This document shows positions 33,913 to 46,228 of a DNA stretch of 64,000 bases, piece after piece. Position 1 is the stretch's first letter, and each line of letters starts with the position of its first letter. The stretch is from positions 1,924,501 through 1,988,500 of the forward strand of contig CM060833.1 of the NCBI GenBank assembly GCA_030762175.1. Reading direction: 5' to 3'. Made by a program: the position numbers and the translations under genes. The notes beneath the pieces were generated by a model, which did no database searches, was not told the DNA's origin, and saw nothing but the letters and a program-made list of their open reading frames with translations. This stretch comes from Metallyticus violacea (lineage: Eukaryota; Arthropoda; Insecta; Mantodea; Metallyticidae).

Positions 33913-34838
33913 ATCGACTTTATTTATCAGACCCCAATATGGAAAATATAAATAAAAATGGCGGCCGAAGTCGCTCTACGCAACCAATAGCAAATATGAA
34001 ACTTTTACGCAGCTATATGTTTATAAGATGGCATTATTTGTCTTTAGAAAATATTTTGATGATTTGTAAGAATCTGACATTATTTACAAACTATATTTCG
34101 TATATGTAAATGAAATATAAAATAATGTGAATTATAAATTTCTCCCCAGATAGACGCAGATCTTTATAAAATACACTAATTTCAAATTACTTGACAACTT
34201 AAACCCAATCGACATAGATACTTTCATATTTATCTTTGTCTATTTCCTTGGCAATAGTTATAAACGGGAGTTCCTGTCTTGTCTTAACCTCACTTGCAAA
34301 GGAGTCGAAACATAATATCCTGCTCACACCATTCATTAAAACTATCTTAATCCCGCTCCAAAACCGCTTCAAATTCTTCCGGATCTTTCTTTTTATTGCT
34401 AACCCTCACTGTCACACATGATGGTACAACTAGGGAAAAATTGCATAAGGAAAATGTCCTCCCTAACCACAAATTTTAGTGCGAAGTATTTAATGCATGA
34501 TGCATATTGTTTATCTCCACCTCCTTTAACTACTGCTATTTAGGAAATCTAAATGTAGTATTATGCTGTGCACTGTCATATAAGAGCAACCCAAGTTGTA
34601 CTAAACACTTTCTGTTACACAAGTTCCTAGTGTGATTTCACTAAATTATTATTAAGTTTTAAAAAAACTAAAGAACAAACACGCTACTATTTATTTACTT
34701 CCAACTATAAACCATTCTAACAAACCAGGTAACTGCTTCGAACCAAACTAACAAAGCCATGCAATTAAAAGCATGGACCATATTTTCCACCATTTTATCT
34801 CCTATGATAACTACATTTGGGTCTAATAAATAGAGTCG
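33913..34838 (-). mobile_element. TIR element T1, copy 3 (best termini)
   Basis: The two ends are inverted repeats. Plus-strand left end: cgactttatttatcagaccc (33915), then caatatgg and aaaatggcgg. The right end read on the minus strand: cgactctatttattagaccc, then aaatgtag and aaaatggtgg. The interior on the minus strand matches copies 1 and 2 (ggttcgaagcagttacctgg, cagaaagtgtttagt, ggttagggaggacatttt, gtgaggttaagacaagacag). About 925 bp with no transposase; a non-autonomous DNA transposon is the simplest reading. Superfamily unknown. Confidence 0.75.
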
Positions 34839-35164
34839 GTCTTGACATGTACTTCATTGATAGTTTCAACTTATGTAACATACTTATATTGACAAAAACT
34901 AAGATAGGATATGCATATATCTTATATATGTAACAGAACGCGAAAAACAATACACAAATTCTTAGATCTTTGTTACCTAATTATGTACTTCGGATAGTTT
35001 ATTTAGCTCTGTTTCACTCTGTAATTTGGTAAAATCCGTTAAATGAACGTTCTCTGCTGTAACATTATATGATAAGACATTTTCACTGGAATTACAATTT
35101 AATTTTCGTATAGCTGTCTTGTGTTTTATACTTCCGCAATTTCAGTATATACGTTATTCATTAT
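34839..35164. other. Unassigned AT-rich sequence
   Basis: No feature recognised. Confidence 0.3.
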
Positions 35165-35745
35165 AAATGTATATCAAACTTTTGGCGAATTCCGAAGAAA
35201 GTAAACTATTGCGGTTATACACATGGAAAGATTTTTTAATTTTTCCACATCTCCATCTATCGTACTTACTAGGCACCTAACGAAAGAAAAATAAATGTAT
35301 TAAATATGTAAGCAATTGCTGTTATAATCATGTAAAGATATATATAAAACATTTCCATGGCTTCAGCAGCTTACTTCCTTCGGTATATATATATATATAT
35401 ATAGCAGTTGCAATTTTTGTGTTTTCTCAACGAAACAAACGATTTGTCGAGTTCGTTAACCACCAAAATTGAACCATCGAAGGTGGAATTAAAACTAAAC
35501 CTTTATTAAAAAAAAACCCTAGCGGCCGCAATTTTTATTTATTTTCAACGAAATTCGGTAATTCTTTTAAAAATGAATAGTTGTTTCCGAAAATCAGGGC
35601 CATTAGAAGTAGGTACATCTGCGAAACGAGTGGGAGTTAAAGCAAAATTTAATAATCGCTCTAGCAGCTACAACAGTTATTTCTTCACATCAAAACTCAG
35701 CATATGCTTTTAAATAAAATAAGAACAATAGTTTCTGAAAATTAT
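35165..35745 (+). repeat. Dispersed repeat R1, 5' portion (copy 3)
   Basis: Starts with gcgaattccgaagaaagta (35186) and ttgcggttatacacatgg. It continues through about two and a half internal units (gcaatttttgtgttttctca near 35410; cctagcggccgcaattttta near 35516; tcgctctagcagc near 35656) and stops after agtttctgaaaatta. The conserved tail is absent. A TA run at 35383-35403 lies inside. Confidence 0.75.
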
Positions 35746-36027
35746 TTGGAAATAGAAGGAGCAGATACTGCAAAAAAGAACAAACTCTCTGTAGATGTCA
35801 GATGAAGTTCCGTTGACGAGAAGCTGTAGACGAAACTGAACATGTGTCAGCTTACACGCCTTGCATGTGACAACAAAGTAGCGCATGTAAAAACTTTGAT
35901 GGTTCTTTATTGAACACCCCTCCTCGTACCTAACACCAGGTTTGTACATTTCAGCCGCAAGTGGCATCGCAGATTTGTTTACAGATGTTCGCCTGACTGT
36001 AGCGACGTCTATTTTGTTCATTTGTTT
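35746..36027. other. Unassigned sequence
   Basis: The open frames here end in R1 or SINE sequence and show no domain. Confidence 0.3.
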
Positions 36028-36195
36028 TATTTATGGACGCTCTTTAACGTCACAGATCATTCCATTCGACAAATTTTGCTGCGAGGTCTCTTATTTCAGC
36101 CATGAGGCTCCTTTACATGCTGTAAATCTACTACACGGGATCCACGGCTTTACTTTACTTCCGAAAGAAGCCATTACACGTCTAGTAATAGAAGT
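36028..36195 (-). mobile_element. S1 SINE, 5'-truncated copy
   Basis: Complement of the S1 body and tail: gacgctctttaac, gacaaattttgct, gaggtctctta, cacggctttacttt and cttccgaaagaagcc match 24772-25079. The tRNA-like head is missing, and an AAT array (36202-36249) lies at the broken end. Confidence 0.8.
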
Positions 36196-36199
36196 TGGA

Positions 36200-36201
<2 letters not shown>

Positions 36202-36249
<48 letters not shown>
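36202..36249. repeat. (AAT)n microsatellite
   Basis: Perfect AAT run next to the broken end of the S1 SINE copy. Confidence 0.97.
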
Positions 36250-36250
<1 letters not shown>

Positions 36251-36287
36251 CAGAGTGTTGCTATTGCTAAATGGCAATAATGCATCA

Positions 36288-36490
36288 CCGCTGTCATGGT
36301 CTAGTGATAGCACTTGTGTCTATTAATCCCGAAGTCCAGGAATTGATTCCCGATTAGGTCAAGCTGTCCAGGTAAGTTTTTTTTATTTAATTTTCCTAAC
36401 TTTGATAAGAAGAATGCCAGATAACTAAAAGGACTCCGAGCTCATTATTCATTAAGGAACCCCGGTCCCTCACTGCGCCATAACCATCTC
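36288..36490 (+). mobile_element. Possible tRNA-derived SINE, third family
   Basis: A-box-like tggtctagtgat at 36298 and B-box-like aggaattgattccc at 36338 are spaced as in a tRNA, followed by a T-rich stretch and cggtccctcactgcgcc near 36463. No target duplication was found. It could be a worn SINE or a tRNA pseudogene. Confidence 0.5.
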
Positions 36491-36529
36491 ACTTTACACA
36501 TAGTCAGCCCGCGTCATATACTTGTCTCG

Positions 36530-37390
36530 TAGGGTCGAATCACCGTTAAAGAAGCTGCTGAGGACCTAAACATATCGATTGATTCGTGCCATTCGATTTT
36601 TACCAATGATTTGAGCATGAGACGGGTCGCCGCAAAATTCGTACCAAAGTTGCTCAATTTCGACCAAAAACACCATCGCATTAACGTTGCTAAGGAGATG
36701 TTGAACTCTGTCCGCGAACGACCCAAATTTGCTCCAGAGGGTCATAACTGGTGACGAATGGTTTATGGTTATGACGTGGAAACTAAAGCTCAATCATCCC
36801 AAAGGAATTATGCCACACGAGCCAAGAACGAAAAAAGCGCGCCAAGTTCGGTCGAATGTGAAGGTTTTGCTTACAGTTTTCTTCAAATGCAGGGGCGTGG
36901 TGCATCATGAGTTCTTGCCACAGGGTAGAACGGTCAATAAGGAATATTACCTGCAAGTTATGCGCAATTTGCGCGAAGCAATCCGCCAGAAATGCCCGGA
37001 TTTGTGGAAGAACAAAAATTAGCTTTTGCACCATGATAACGCCCCTGCTCACACATCGTTGCTTGTGCGCGAATTTTTGGGAAAAAACAACACATTTATG
37101 ATGCCGTACTCTCCAGACCTGGCTCCCTGACCTTTTTTTGTTCCCAAAACTGAAAAGGCCCATGAAAGGACGACCCTACGCCACGATTGAGGAGATAAAG
37201 ACGGCAAGAAAATAATCACAAGATCACAAAAAACGATTTTTTAAAGTGCTTCGAGGATTGGAAAAAACGTTAGCACAAGTGTATAATCTGGTGGGGATTA
37301 CTTTGAAGGGGACAAAATAGATATTCATGAATAAATAAATACTTTTTGAAAAAACACAACATTCGCGATACTTTTTGAACAGACCTCGTT
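36530..37390 (+). mobile_element. 5'-truncated mariner transposon relic
   Basis: Readable transposase from the second HTH to the end: VTVKEAAEDLNIS near 36542; MRRVAAKFVPKLL near 36617; RVITGDEW near 36734 (first Asp); KVLLTVFFKCRGVVHHEFLP near 36860 (the usual D in FFD is K); VNKEYYLQVMRNLREAI near 36930; HHDNAPAHTSLLVREFL near 37030 (second Asp); YSPDLAP near 37102 followed by a frame-breaking deletion that removes the third Asp; then GDYFEGDK-like remains near 37300. The right terminus, actttttgaacagacctcgt, closes near 37387. The left terminus and the first 100 or so residues are missing. DD34D mariner; dead. Confidence 0.88.
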
Positions 37391-38246
37391 AATAGCCCTT
37401 CACGAACTTCATTTGTTAACTAACATTGGACATTAGTTAATTACACAAACGTTTGCATTACATGTCTGTGTTTGAAACGATCCAACATATTTCACACCGT
37501 TTGCTTCAGAGCGCTGTTTGATTTCATTTCTTGAAGACATTCAGTTTCAAGATGTTAAGAACTTGGACTTTCGTTTCATAATATTGTTAGTCGATGATGT
37601 TTTGTATTTCAAACGTTTCTGGTGACTTAAGGGGTCTTCCAGGAACTTTAGACATCCTTCTCTAAACTTCTTATACGATTTTTTCCTATTAAAAACTATT
37701 CCATGTCACTGATTGAAAATATACCTCACGTAAGCAGTGGCGACTCGTGAAATAAAAAGTTGGTACAGATCTACCTTCACATAAGAAAATATCAGTTTGA
37801 GTATAAAAATACACAATGTTTGAGAATATTTGTAGTTTGTTTCCCAGAGCTGCAACCAGGGACGCGGATTGCTGTAGAGAATCACTGAAGTCAAAACACG
37901 TGTTATTTTCATTATATAGTAATACTAAGCGAGTATAGATGTCGCGATAGAAGTAAACACACACCCACATAAGCACTAATTAATTTTGCGGAATCGTGGA
38001 TAACACCGCCGCGTTCATTTAGTGCTTACGTGCAGCTGCATAAAAGTGTTCAGATATTCCATCCAGGAACAGCCATTTGAATATCTCCTTACGCGAACGT
38101 GAACTCCTCGTGCCTTCTGGGTAAAAAGAGCAAATAAATGAAGCGGCCTATTCTCAAATATTATCCACTGCCCATATGAAGTACAGCAATATCATCAGCA
38201 AACAAAAACATGCTCTCTTTAAGTTTAAAATACTCTATGTCTATAC
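37391..38246. other. Unassigned sequence
   Basis: Contains cagtggcgactcg at 37735, resembling the hAT-like left end at 27109, without a partner. No gene recognised. Confidence 0.3.
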
Positions 38247-38248
38247 TA

Positions 38249-40939
38249 CAGGATGATTCTTAAGTCCTTCCCTGATTTCGGGTGTCGATAGAACAACAGA
38301 CATAATGGAAATCTTATATCAGTGGATAGATTATCTTTCCAAGTTCCATAGATACCTTACAGATGTTCCATATGTCATCCTTGGTGATGCAGCAGACATC
38401 AACCCTTGCCACACACGTCCCAACATCTGACGGTCGATACCAGCGGCTGCATGCGTCTTGTAACTGTGCAAATCAGTGGCAAAGGCGGCACGAACACACG
38501 ATCTTTGACATACTCCCATAAGAAAAACTTACATGGGGTTAGGTCAGGTGACCGTGAAGGCCACAGAAGAACATGCGAGTCATTTGGAGCAGCACGTCCA
38601 ATCCAACTACAAGGAACCTCAGCGTCGAGGTACTCACGGACGTCATGATGATAATGTGGTGGAGCGCCAGCTTGCTGATAAATAAAGTCGTGACTGTCTG
38701 CTTGTAATTGTGACATTAGCTACTGTTGAAGTATGTCCAAGTACACTGGGCGGGTAACAGTTTTCTTCTCAAAGAAAAATGGACCGCACAATTTTGACGA
38801 GAAACAGCACAAAACACGTTGACTTTAGGGAAATCATGGACGTGTTCTACCACAACACCAGGTTTCGTACTCCAAATGCGGACATTGATACGGTTCATTT
38901 TGCCGGACACGTGAAACGTGGCATCGTCACTAAAAATCATCTTCTCAGCAACACCGTCTTCTTCTAGCCGCTCTTGATGATCAACACAGAATTGAAGGCG
39001 ACGATTGTGATCCTCGGGACTCAGCGCCTGCAATAGCTGTATCCGGTATGGTTTCACTTTAAGTCGTTAACATAAAATACGTCAGACAGCTATCTGCGGA
39101 ATCTACAATTCCTGATTTGCGCGATGTGTCGATATTTTAGGGCTCATAACAAATGCTTCTCGCACAGGCCCAACAGTCTCAACCGACACTCTTGGCCGGT
39201 CTGTTTGTTATCCATCAAACAAGCAGCTAGTCGCTTCAAACATTTTGTACTAAGCACGAATTGTTTTGATGTAGGTGGTTCTTGTTGATGTTTCGTACGA
39301 AATCATGGACATTTAGCGAACTGTGACATGCAGAAAGCTGTATGTGCACCAGTGAACGCCATGTTTTTGCTAGGACTTCGCTTCAGCGGCTAAATGTACA
39401 ACTACGCCGTGCCGCTATTATGAGTGCAAACTTGGAGAGGTCCTCTTTCCACTGATTGAGGCGCGGCTTTCTCGGCTACCAGGACACCAAGTAATTACCA
39501 GTATTTCAGTTAACTATCAAAGTGACCAATATGTCCAGATTGGTATTAAATTCAGAAAAGAAGCATTAATCTCTGATATATGCAACATGTTTCTTGTTTA
39601 GGCACATCACAATTTGTATTTATCGTTTTCCTTAGTTGGCAAACATTGTTGTGTAGGAATGAAACGAAAATGCAAGGTCGGAGATTTACGATTGCCCATC
39701 CATAAAAATCTGCCGGACCGTGTCCTCAAAGGTACACAGGAAGGGAAAGGAAATCCCAAGAAACATCTTTCCTTTGCGCCCCTTCACCTCATTGGGTAAC
39801 TGTCCAAGGAACTTTCAAATGTTTTTATAAAAGGAAGTGCGCAATTCTGACAAAAGAAATACGGTAGATCTTTTAAGTCGAAATCAATAGGGGAGATTCA
39901 GTGTTGACAAATAGATCAAAGACTTGATCTCGGATTTCGTTCGTTAACTGGCGTCATCTAGCAAAATCATCCACCAATGAGAAGTGTATCACAACTCACC
40001 TGGTGGCTATCTAGCCAATGGGACACAATAACAACACCAAAATTATAAATATAAGACAACGGACGCGTCCGTCAGACCAAGCAACTAGGAAATAGTTGGA
40101 AACAGTGGAACGTCGAAGCCAGAGAGTTCCAGTTTGTTCTTTTTGGGCTTGACTTGCTTTGCCTTGTCATGTCCCATTTTACGCAGTTGTGAACATTTTT
40201 TGACGGACTACTATTGGTGGTGGGCTGATATATAGATAATGTGAGAAGTGTTTCCAACACATCTGCGTGTTAAAGCCCGTTTATGAAGAAAGGAACTGTG
40301 TGTTCGGTGCAGGACGATAACGCGAAAGTGTCTTGAGAGATTACGTGTGTTAACTACCAGAGTTGCAGCGAACTACTTCGCTCTGCTCGAAACAGCATTC
40401 CAATTGTTGCGCACTCCTTGAACTTATTCCCGAAATCTGAACGAAGCTTTCTTCACCATAAAACTTTCTATAGAAGTATATAAACACATTCTTTGCCCCA
40501 TGAGTGTGACAATAAAATGAACTTCTTGAGTTTTTTCTTGAAGAGGATGACCCCTTTCAAATCCTTTCTCCCAGAAAACATTTTCATTTTCCAAAAATAC
40601 ACCAGCATCACGACAGCACATAGGCGGGGAGAGAACGGAGCAAACACTCAAGTCTGAAATAACTGAATTTCTTCCAAATCTGAAGTCATACCAACTTCCG
40701 CTTCCCCTGTTGGAGCCAAAGACCATTTGGGTTCTTCTCCCTCTCAGCTGTCATAATTATCATTCCAATACTCAATTCACCTAATCACGTAAAAGCAAAC
40801 GTTAACTCAAATCTCCTTCATATGGCACATCAACGTGTTGCTTATCAAACGAGTTAATTAAATCTGACCGCACGTATAAAATAACCGCTGTCTGTTCTAT
40901 CGACTCCCGAAATCAGAGAAAGACTTTAGATTCACCCTG
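38249..40939 (-). mobile_element. DUF4817-type transposon with clear TIRs
   Basis: The left end from 38249 (caggatgattcttaagtcct, then gatttcgggtgtcgatagaac) is repeated in inverted form at the right end (gttctatcgactcccgaaat, ending caccctg at 40939). TIRs are about 55 bp, and each end is flanked by TA (38247-38248 and 40940-40941), the Tc1/mariner target. The transposase (38331-39362) occupies the left 40%. About 1.45 kb between roughly 39430 and 40880 has no transposase motif and looks like an insertion or captured segment; it contains a TATA-like ttataaatataagac near 40042. Confidence 0.85.
38331..39362 (-). pseudogene. DUF4817-type transposase, near full length, broken
   Basis: ATG at 39362 (minus) starts MAFTGAHTAFC; the first HTH region follows with stops and frameshifts. 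From 39057 it is readable: KPYRIQLLQALSPEDHNRRL, CVDHQERLEED, MIFSDDATFHVSGKMNRINV (first Asp), VNVFCAVSR, then after a frameshift FIYQQAGAPPHYHHDVREYL near 38680 (the usual D in QDGAPPH is A), LWPSRSPDLTPCKFFLWEYV near 38560 (usual CDFFLW; the third Asp is K), and KDRVFVPPLP. About 340 codons overall, the usual size. Loss of two catalytic Asp residues and the frameshifts make it inactive. Confidence 0.88.
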
Positions 40940-40941
40940 TA

Positions 40942-42139
40942 TTTATGTATATTAAAACAGCAATAATACTTGAGGTAATATTATATATCCTATTTGTTTT
41001 CTGTTATTTAGATAATTTCGAAAACTTTAAAGGAATTCCTTTCACAGTTTCTTGTCTAACTTTCATGTCTACCGCATCAAATGGAGCTAAACTTGGTCTA
41101 AAGCTTCCTGTAAAAGACCCGTTGTATCAAAAGCATACTTTAAGACGAAACTCATTTATAATTATTGCAATAAATAAAATTCAATAATCCTTTTGTTACA
41201 ATATTTTCAATTTAGTAGTCAATATGTATTTTCGTTAATAGTCCGTATAACGTCCTCTGTTTCACTAGTTTTCATTTTATAAGGAACTTTTCCAGTGGTT
41301 GAGGACTCATTTATTATAACAACAGCAGTGGGATAATATTCATCATTGACATACTTGTATCTAACGTTCTATTGTTATAAATTGTAATTAAATAAATATA
41401 CAGATGTTCTTTTATCACAATACATTTAAACAAAAACTGTATTTTGTAATACTCAGTTAAATATACAACGATATGATTACTGACAGGCGCGGATGAGCCC
41501 CCTCTCAAATCATACAACACATGAAGTTTATTGGTCCAGCGCTTATCAACTTCTTGCGTTCGTTATTTTCCATTGTCCAGTAGCAATTATGTTCCTTTTT
41601 TTTATAATTTTTTACCCATTACTTTTTCCATTATCGCGTCAGTTTTTTTGTAATATAACAGCTGCAGGAAGTAAATTTTCTATTGTTAAGATCAAGTTGA
41701 AGATATTTAAATAAAAAGTTTTCGCCATAAAACCGATCTGAACAGAATCGAATCCGGGTTTTCTCCGTGAGAGACAACGACGTTATTTAATTTTTATGTC
41801 TTAATATGCTAGTTTTATTTGTTATAATATATAATAATTATAATATATTATAATACAATGAAATATAAATGAACATAATTATATTATAACTAAGTTCATT
41901 TAGTTCGCGCAGATGATTTTAACAGTCGAAAATTAATATAGGTCTGGGGAAAACGATTTGCAGATTGCAGAGCTTGCTTTCATTAACGAAAAAAGCGGCA
42001 AAGGGGGGGGGGAAGCCTAATTTGAACCTTAAGGCTCGCACTTTGATCTGTTTATTGTTGATTTAAAACATTTTCCAATCACAGGAAATTCTCTCAGTAG
42101 TGCTCAGTGTGCAGTTCGAAATTCGATCCTTGGTGGTGC
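40942..42139. other. Unassigned AT-rich sequence
   Basis: No recognised gene. A palindromic TATAATATAATAATTATAAT-like stretch lies near 41823-41850; a poly-G run is at 42005. Confidence 0.3.
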
Positions 42140-42153
42140 GTTGTTATTGTAAG

Positions 42154-44638
42154 ATGTCGAAAAGCAAAATTCAGACTAATTTATTACAGTTCGCTAAAAG
42201 GTCGTGTGCTGAAGTTGAAGATAAGGATCGGGCATACGAAAAAGTAGTGCCAAATATGATTGTGTAACAAACTTGGTTGCCAGTATGGCAATAACTGTGA
42301 ACCAGAAACATTATTAGGAAGAGAAACTGTATATAATGATTGCGATGAACTTGACATAGGACATTTCATAAACCAAGATTTTCGAAATGACGATACTAAT
42401 TATTGAACTCTGAGTTCCATCAAAAAGTTACAACTTTCCGGTAGCTTTAGGAGCCGATCATTGCAGGCGTTTCCAGAATTCCTGGTTAGACAGTTTGTCT
42501 TGACTTACTTATAGTAAAAAGGATGAAGGTACTTACTCGGGTGTGTGTTTTATTTGGTCCTAAGGAGAGGGTTCAGTTACAATCTCTAGTTTTTAAGCTT
42601 CTAAATAAATTTAAGATGGTACGAGGGTCATACTGAAAGGTCGTGAGCAACCCATTGTTAAAATTCAAATTCCCCAATGTAACAAAAAGCATTGCAGGAT
42701 CGTAATCTATAGATTCTACACCACATGTTGCCACATTATGACGTCGTTAGCTTCTATCGCGTAATCACAGGCAATATTTCCAAAATGAAGGACATCAATG
42801 TTTCGTTTGGACAGCGTATTGTCATTGAATTCCTTGTTAAAGAGGGAAAATCTGCTGCTTAATTTCACCTTAGACTTCAACGTGCCTATGGAGATATCTG
42901 CGTGGGTGCTAGCAGTGTTAGGAGATGGGTGAAACATTCCAAAGATGGGAAAATGAACTTCCACTTTGTAGCGGTCGCCCGCGAACTGCCTCCACGGAAC
43001 GCAACAAGGAGAGGGTTGATGAGCTCATCAGAGAAGATAGGCGTATCAATTGGATGAAATCACTGCAAATTTTGCAGTAGGACATAGTGCAGTGCAAGAA
43101 ACGATAAAAAGCTTAGGTTATCGAAAAGTTTGTGCCCGTTGGGTCCCCCGTTTATTGACCGAAGACCACAAACCTCGGAGAATAACCATCAGCCAAAACC
43201 ACCTTCTGAGATTTCAAAACGAAGGTGATGACTTTTTGACGATATTATGACAGGCGACGAAAGCTGGTTCCATCATTACGAGCCTGAAACAAAACGCCAG
43301 AGTATGGAATGACACCATTTGGATTCGCCATTGAAGAGGAAAGCGAAGACAGTGCGATCTGCGGAAGCTTATGGGTAGCGTCTTCTGGGGTGCACAGGAT
43401 AGTATTCTGGTAGATTTTCTTGAACCTCGACAAACCATAAATGCTGCCCGCTATATCCAGACATTTTGGTAGCTCCGTCGTGTATTGCACATTAAGCGCC
43501 CTGGAAAGATCATCCTGCGCGTCCTCACACTACCCGTGTCACAATGGAAAAGATCAGAACATTTGGGTTAGAATTTTTTTCACATCCTCCCTACAGTCCC
43601 GACTTGGCACCCTCCGACTTCCATATTTTTGGTTCTGTTAAGGAACAGATGCGTGGTCAAGACTACGAGAAGGTGGAGAATATGCAGAAAGCAGCGTCAG
43701 AGTCTTCGTGCAGCTGGAACGGAGCTCCAGCGAAAGAGAACGATAGGAAAAATGTGTGCAAAGAAAAGTGAGGGAAAGGTCTATAGATTATCTAAAAAGT
43801 AAATATTAAGAGGTTTAAAAATTGTTGCTCAGTACGACGCTAGTACTTCAGGGAACATTTAGAGAACAGCCCATGTTAAAAGTGAGAACTTTAGGAGAGT
43901 ATATGAAGGGGAAAAACAGAATATTGAAGTTCAATTGAACAATGGAATGAAAATCTAATGCAGTTAGTCTCCATTGTGAAGATCATTATTCAGAACTTTC
44001 TACAGCGAGGGCACAGGGAAGACGGTGACATTGATTTAGAGCACGGATTTGAAGGTGAAAATACAGATAATTATAAGGAACTTCTTAAACTTCGAGTTGA
44101 CGCAGGGAGGTCATCTTGCAAAGGCACCTAACAATTCTACTCTAACAAGTAAAACAATACAAAATGATTTGATAAACTTTTGTGCTGTCATAATTGAAAA
44201 CAAAGATTGTGTTAGAGAGGGAACTATTTTGTATTCTACTGGACTAAACTACGAACATTAGTAAAAATTAACAATTAACATTTTGCGTGCCTTTTGTTGA
44301 CCTAGAAAAGTGGTGTGAGGGGGGAATTTTTAAGATTTGTTGTAACGCACGATTTAAGAGGTGAAAGGCTGTGTAAGGTAATACTGAATGAACTGCGAGA
44401 CTTAAGATTAGACATCTTGAACCTGCATAGACAAGGATACGATGGTGATGCAACATTTTTCAGAACAGTTTCGTGGTGTACAAACCCATATTTTAGCAGT
44501 TCAGGCTCTTGCGTTCTATACGCATTGCCTGTGTCTGTCGGTTTCTAAAGCTCTTGACACAATAGCCAAAATTGTGAATTTCATTAGGGAGTCTAATAAA
44601 CGGTTATCACTCATGAAAGACAAAATCAGCCAGTTGTG
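42154..44638 (+). pseudogene. hAT/ZMYM-like (DUF4371-type) transposase, split by a mariner
   Basis: ATG at 42154 begins MSKSKIQTNLLQFAKR, then AEVEDKDRAYE, an N-terminus typical of ZMYM1/TTF-type hAT-like proteins. Near 42460-42550 shifted frames give WLDSLSWLTYSKKDE and a Cys-rich stretch that looks like a TTF zinc finger. A mariner interrupts at 42619-43845. Afterwards: LMQLVSIVKIIIQNFLQRGH near 43960; HREDGDIDLEHGFEGEN near 44010; LRVDAG; TSKTIQNDLINFCAVI near 44140 (DUF4371 region); GEFLRFVVTHDLRGERLCKV near 44320; LRLDILNLHRQGYDGDA near 44405; QFRGVQTHILAVQAL near 44465; FIRESNKRLSLMKDKISQL ending at 44638. The C-terminal hAT dimerisation domain is absent. Dead through frameshifts and the insertion; ends not located. 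Confidence 0.85.
42619..43845 (+). mobile_element. Mariner transposon nested in the hAT-like gene
   Basis: Left terminus tacgagggtcatactgaaag at 42619; right terminus, partly deleted, gttgctcagtacgacgctag closing with TA at 43844-43845. Length 1.23 kb. Transposase remains: QRIVIEFLVKEGKSAA near 42808, VGASSVRRWVKH near 42905, RSGRPRT region near 42970, GYRKVCARWVPRLLTEDHK near 43110, TGDESWFHHYEPETKRQ near 43250 (first Asp), GSVFWGAQDSILVDFLEP near 43375, then a deletion that removes the HDNARPHT block with the second Asp near 43530, then HPPYSPDLAPSDFHIFGSV near 43585 (third Asp). Frameshifts throughout. DD34D mariner; its nearly complete termini suggest it is younger than the hAT copy it split. 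Confidence 0.9.
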
Positions 44639-45859
44639 ATCCCAGCATAAAAATAAATAAATTGATATCATTCTATGAAATTGGGTAAATTGAGCGGCAC
44701 TATACAATTTAAGGAGATTTTCCCTGTAATCGTGTTATTCCTAGAAGAAGCAGAGTCTTTGAGTAAAAATGAACATATTTTACTCAACTCATAATTGATT
44801 TATTTACTTTAGCTGAAATATTGGAAATAACTGTAGTCTTTCCAGACAACCACAAAATCCAAGAACCATTCTAGTTCATTATTACGGAATGATTGAAAAG
44901 ATACCTTGAAAGAATGTCGAGAAATCAAACTTTTTCGTTCTGTTTTTGAACGCTATCACATTAGCATAATATATTGATGTAGAAGTTAAATAACAATCAG
45001 ACATTGTTGTGACGCATCCACCATATTCACGGGTTTCGCTGCCTTTTTGGACAACATGAAGGACTTTTACGTGATGAAAAATTCGGCAACACGGAGGAAA
45101 TTTATACATCTGTCCAAGTACTCCCAAACAATGTCTTCGGATGACATTTGCACGTTGACCTTGGTGAGAGAGGCATACCAGTGTAAATCATAACGGGCTG
45201 TAAATGTATTGATAATAAAAACAATTTTTAATTTTATCTGGCTAGAATATATTTATAAACGACAAATTATCACAACTAGATATTTATAACGTTACTAACA
45301 GGTTTGGGTACTGAGAAACACCAAACTATTCCTTTGGATCAAGGAATCACTAGAATATATCACTACTAAGTTATAAGTGCTCTTTAAGAAATAGCAAATG
45401 GTTTTATTTTATAAATATGATACTTTTAATTTTCGGATCATAATTAACTATTTCATAATGATATGTTTTATGTAAATGACTTTGTAGCAACCGTTTCCAT
45501 GTTTATTTATTAACTGGAATAATGCAAGTTCAAAATGAAAAGTTTAGGAAATTTTAAAGGCAGTTGAAGAACTGAAAAGAATTTTTTATATAAAGACAAA
45601 ACACTTTTTTCCTGTCGAAGGGGAAACAAATCAGGGTGACATATTATTCTCAGCTTAAAGAGAAGTAAGGAAAAGTAAACGTTTCGTTTTCGATAAGTTT
45701 GCTGATTTTGTTTTCTGTGGGATATAAGACCATGAAATCAAATTACTTACTGTGCAGGTATTTATTTCAAATACAACAAATGTTTGCTTATGAAGATCGT
45801 ACCTGCTTTTGGGGCATCACCTAAATATCTGACACGAAACTTGGCGTGTGTAGGGATAG
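44639..45859. other. Unassigned sequence
   Basis: An 81-residue minus-strand frame at 44882-45127 has no domain that I can name. The rest is AT-rich without recognised elements. Confidence 0.3.
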
Positions 45860-46228
45860 CTGTATACTAAGAACTCAAAAATTATATTACCGATTGGAGG
45901 CAACTCCAATTCTCTTATTTTAAAATAAATACCAAATATATTTTTACATTTTCAAATAATACTCATTAAGAATTTTTCCAAAACTACCCACACTAGATAC
46001 TTCTGTATAAATTTATTGCTGCTAAATTCAGAAAACAAAAACGTGCAACAAATAATAAAATGCTCCTTCCTTAACAAAACAAAAAGCTGTGTTCAAACTG
46101 GTAGCCTTGAGCTCTTTGACAATGTGCCAGTCGATCACAGAAATTCTTTAAGAAATGACTTAACCAACCTTAGGAATGTTTTGCATCGCTTTTTTCATTA
46201 TTCGATACTCCAGATTTTCTAAGTGTTG

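Noticed and set aside
44882..45127. 81-residue minus-strand frame as a gene
   Set aside because: No domain, start context or homologous motif that I can defend; left as unassigned.
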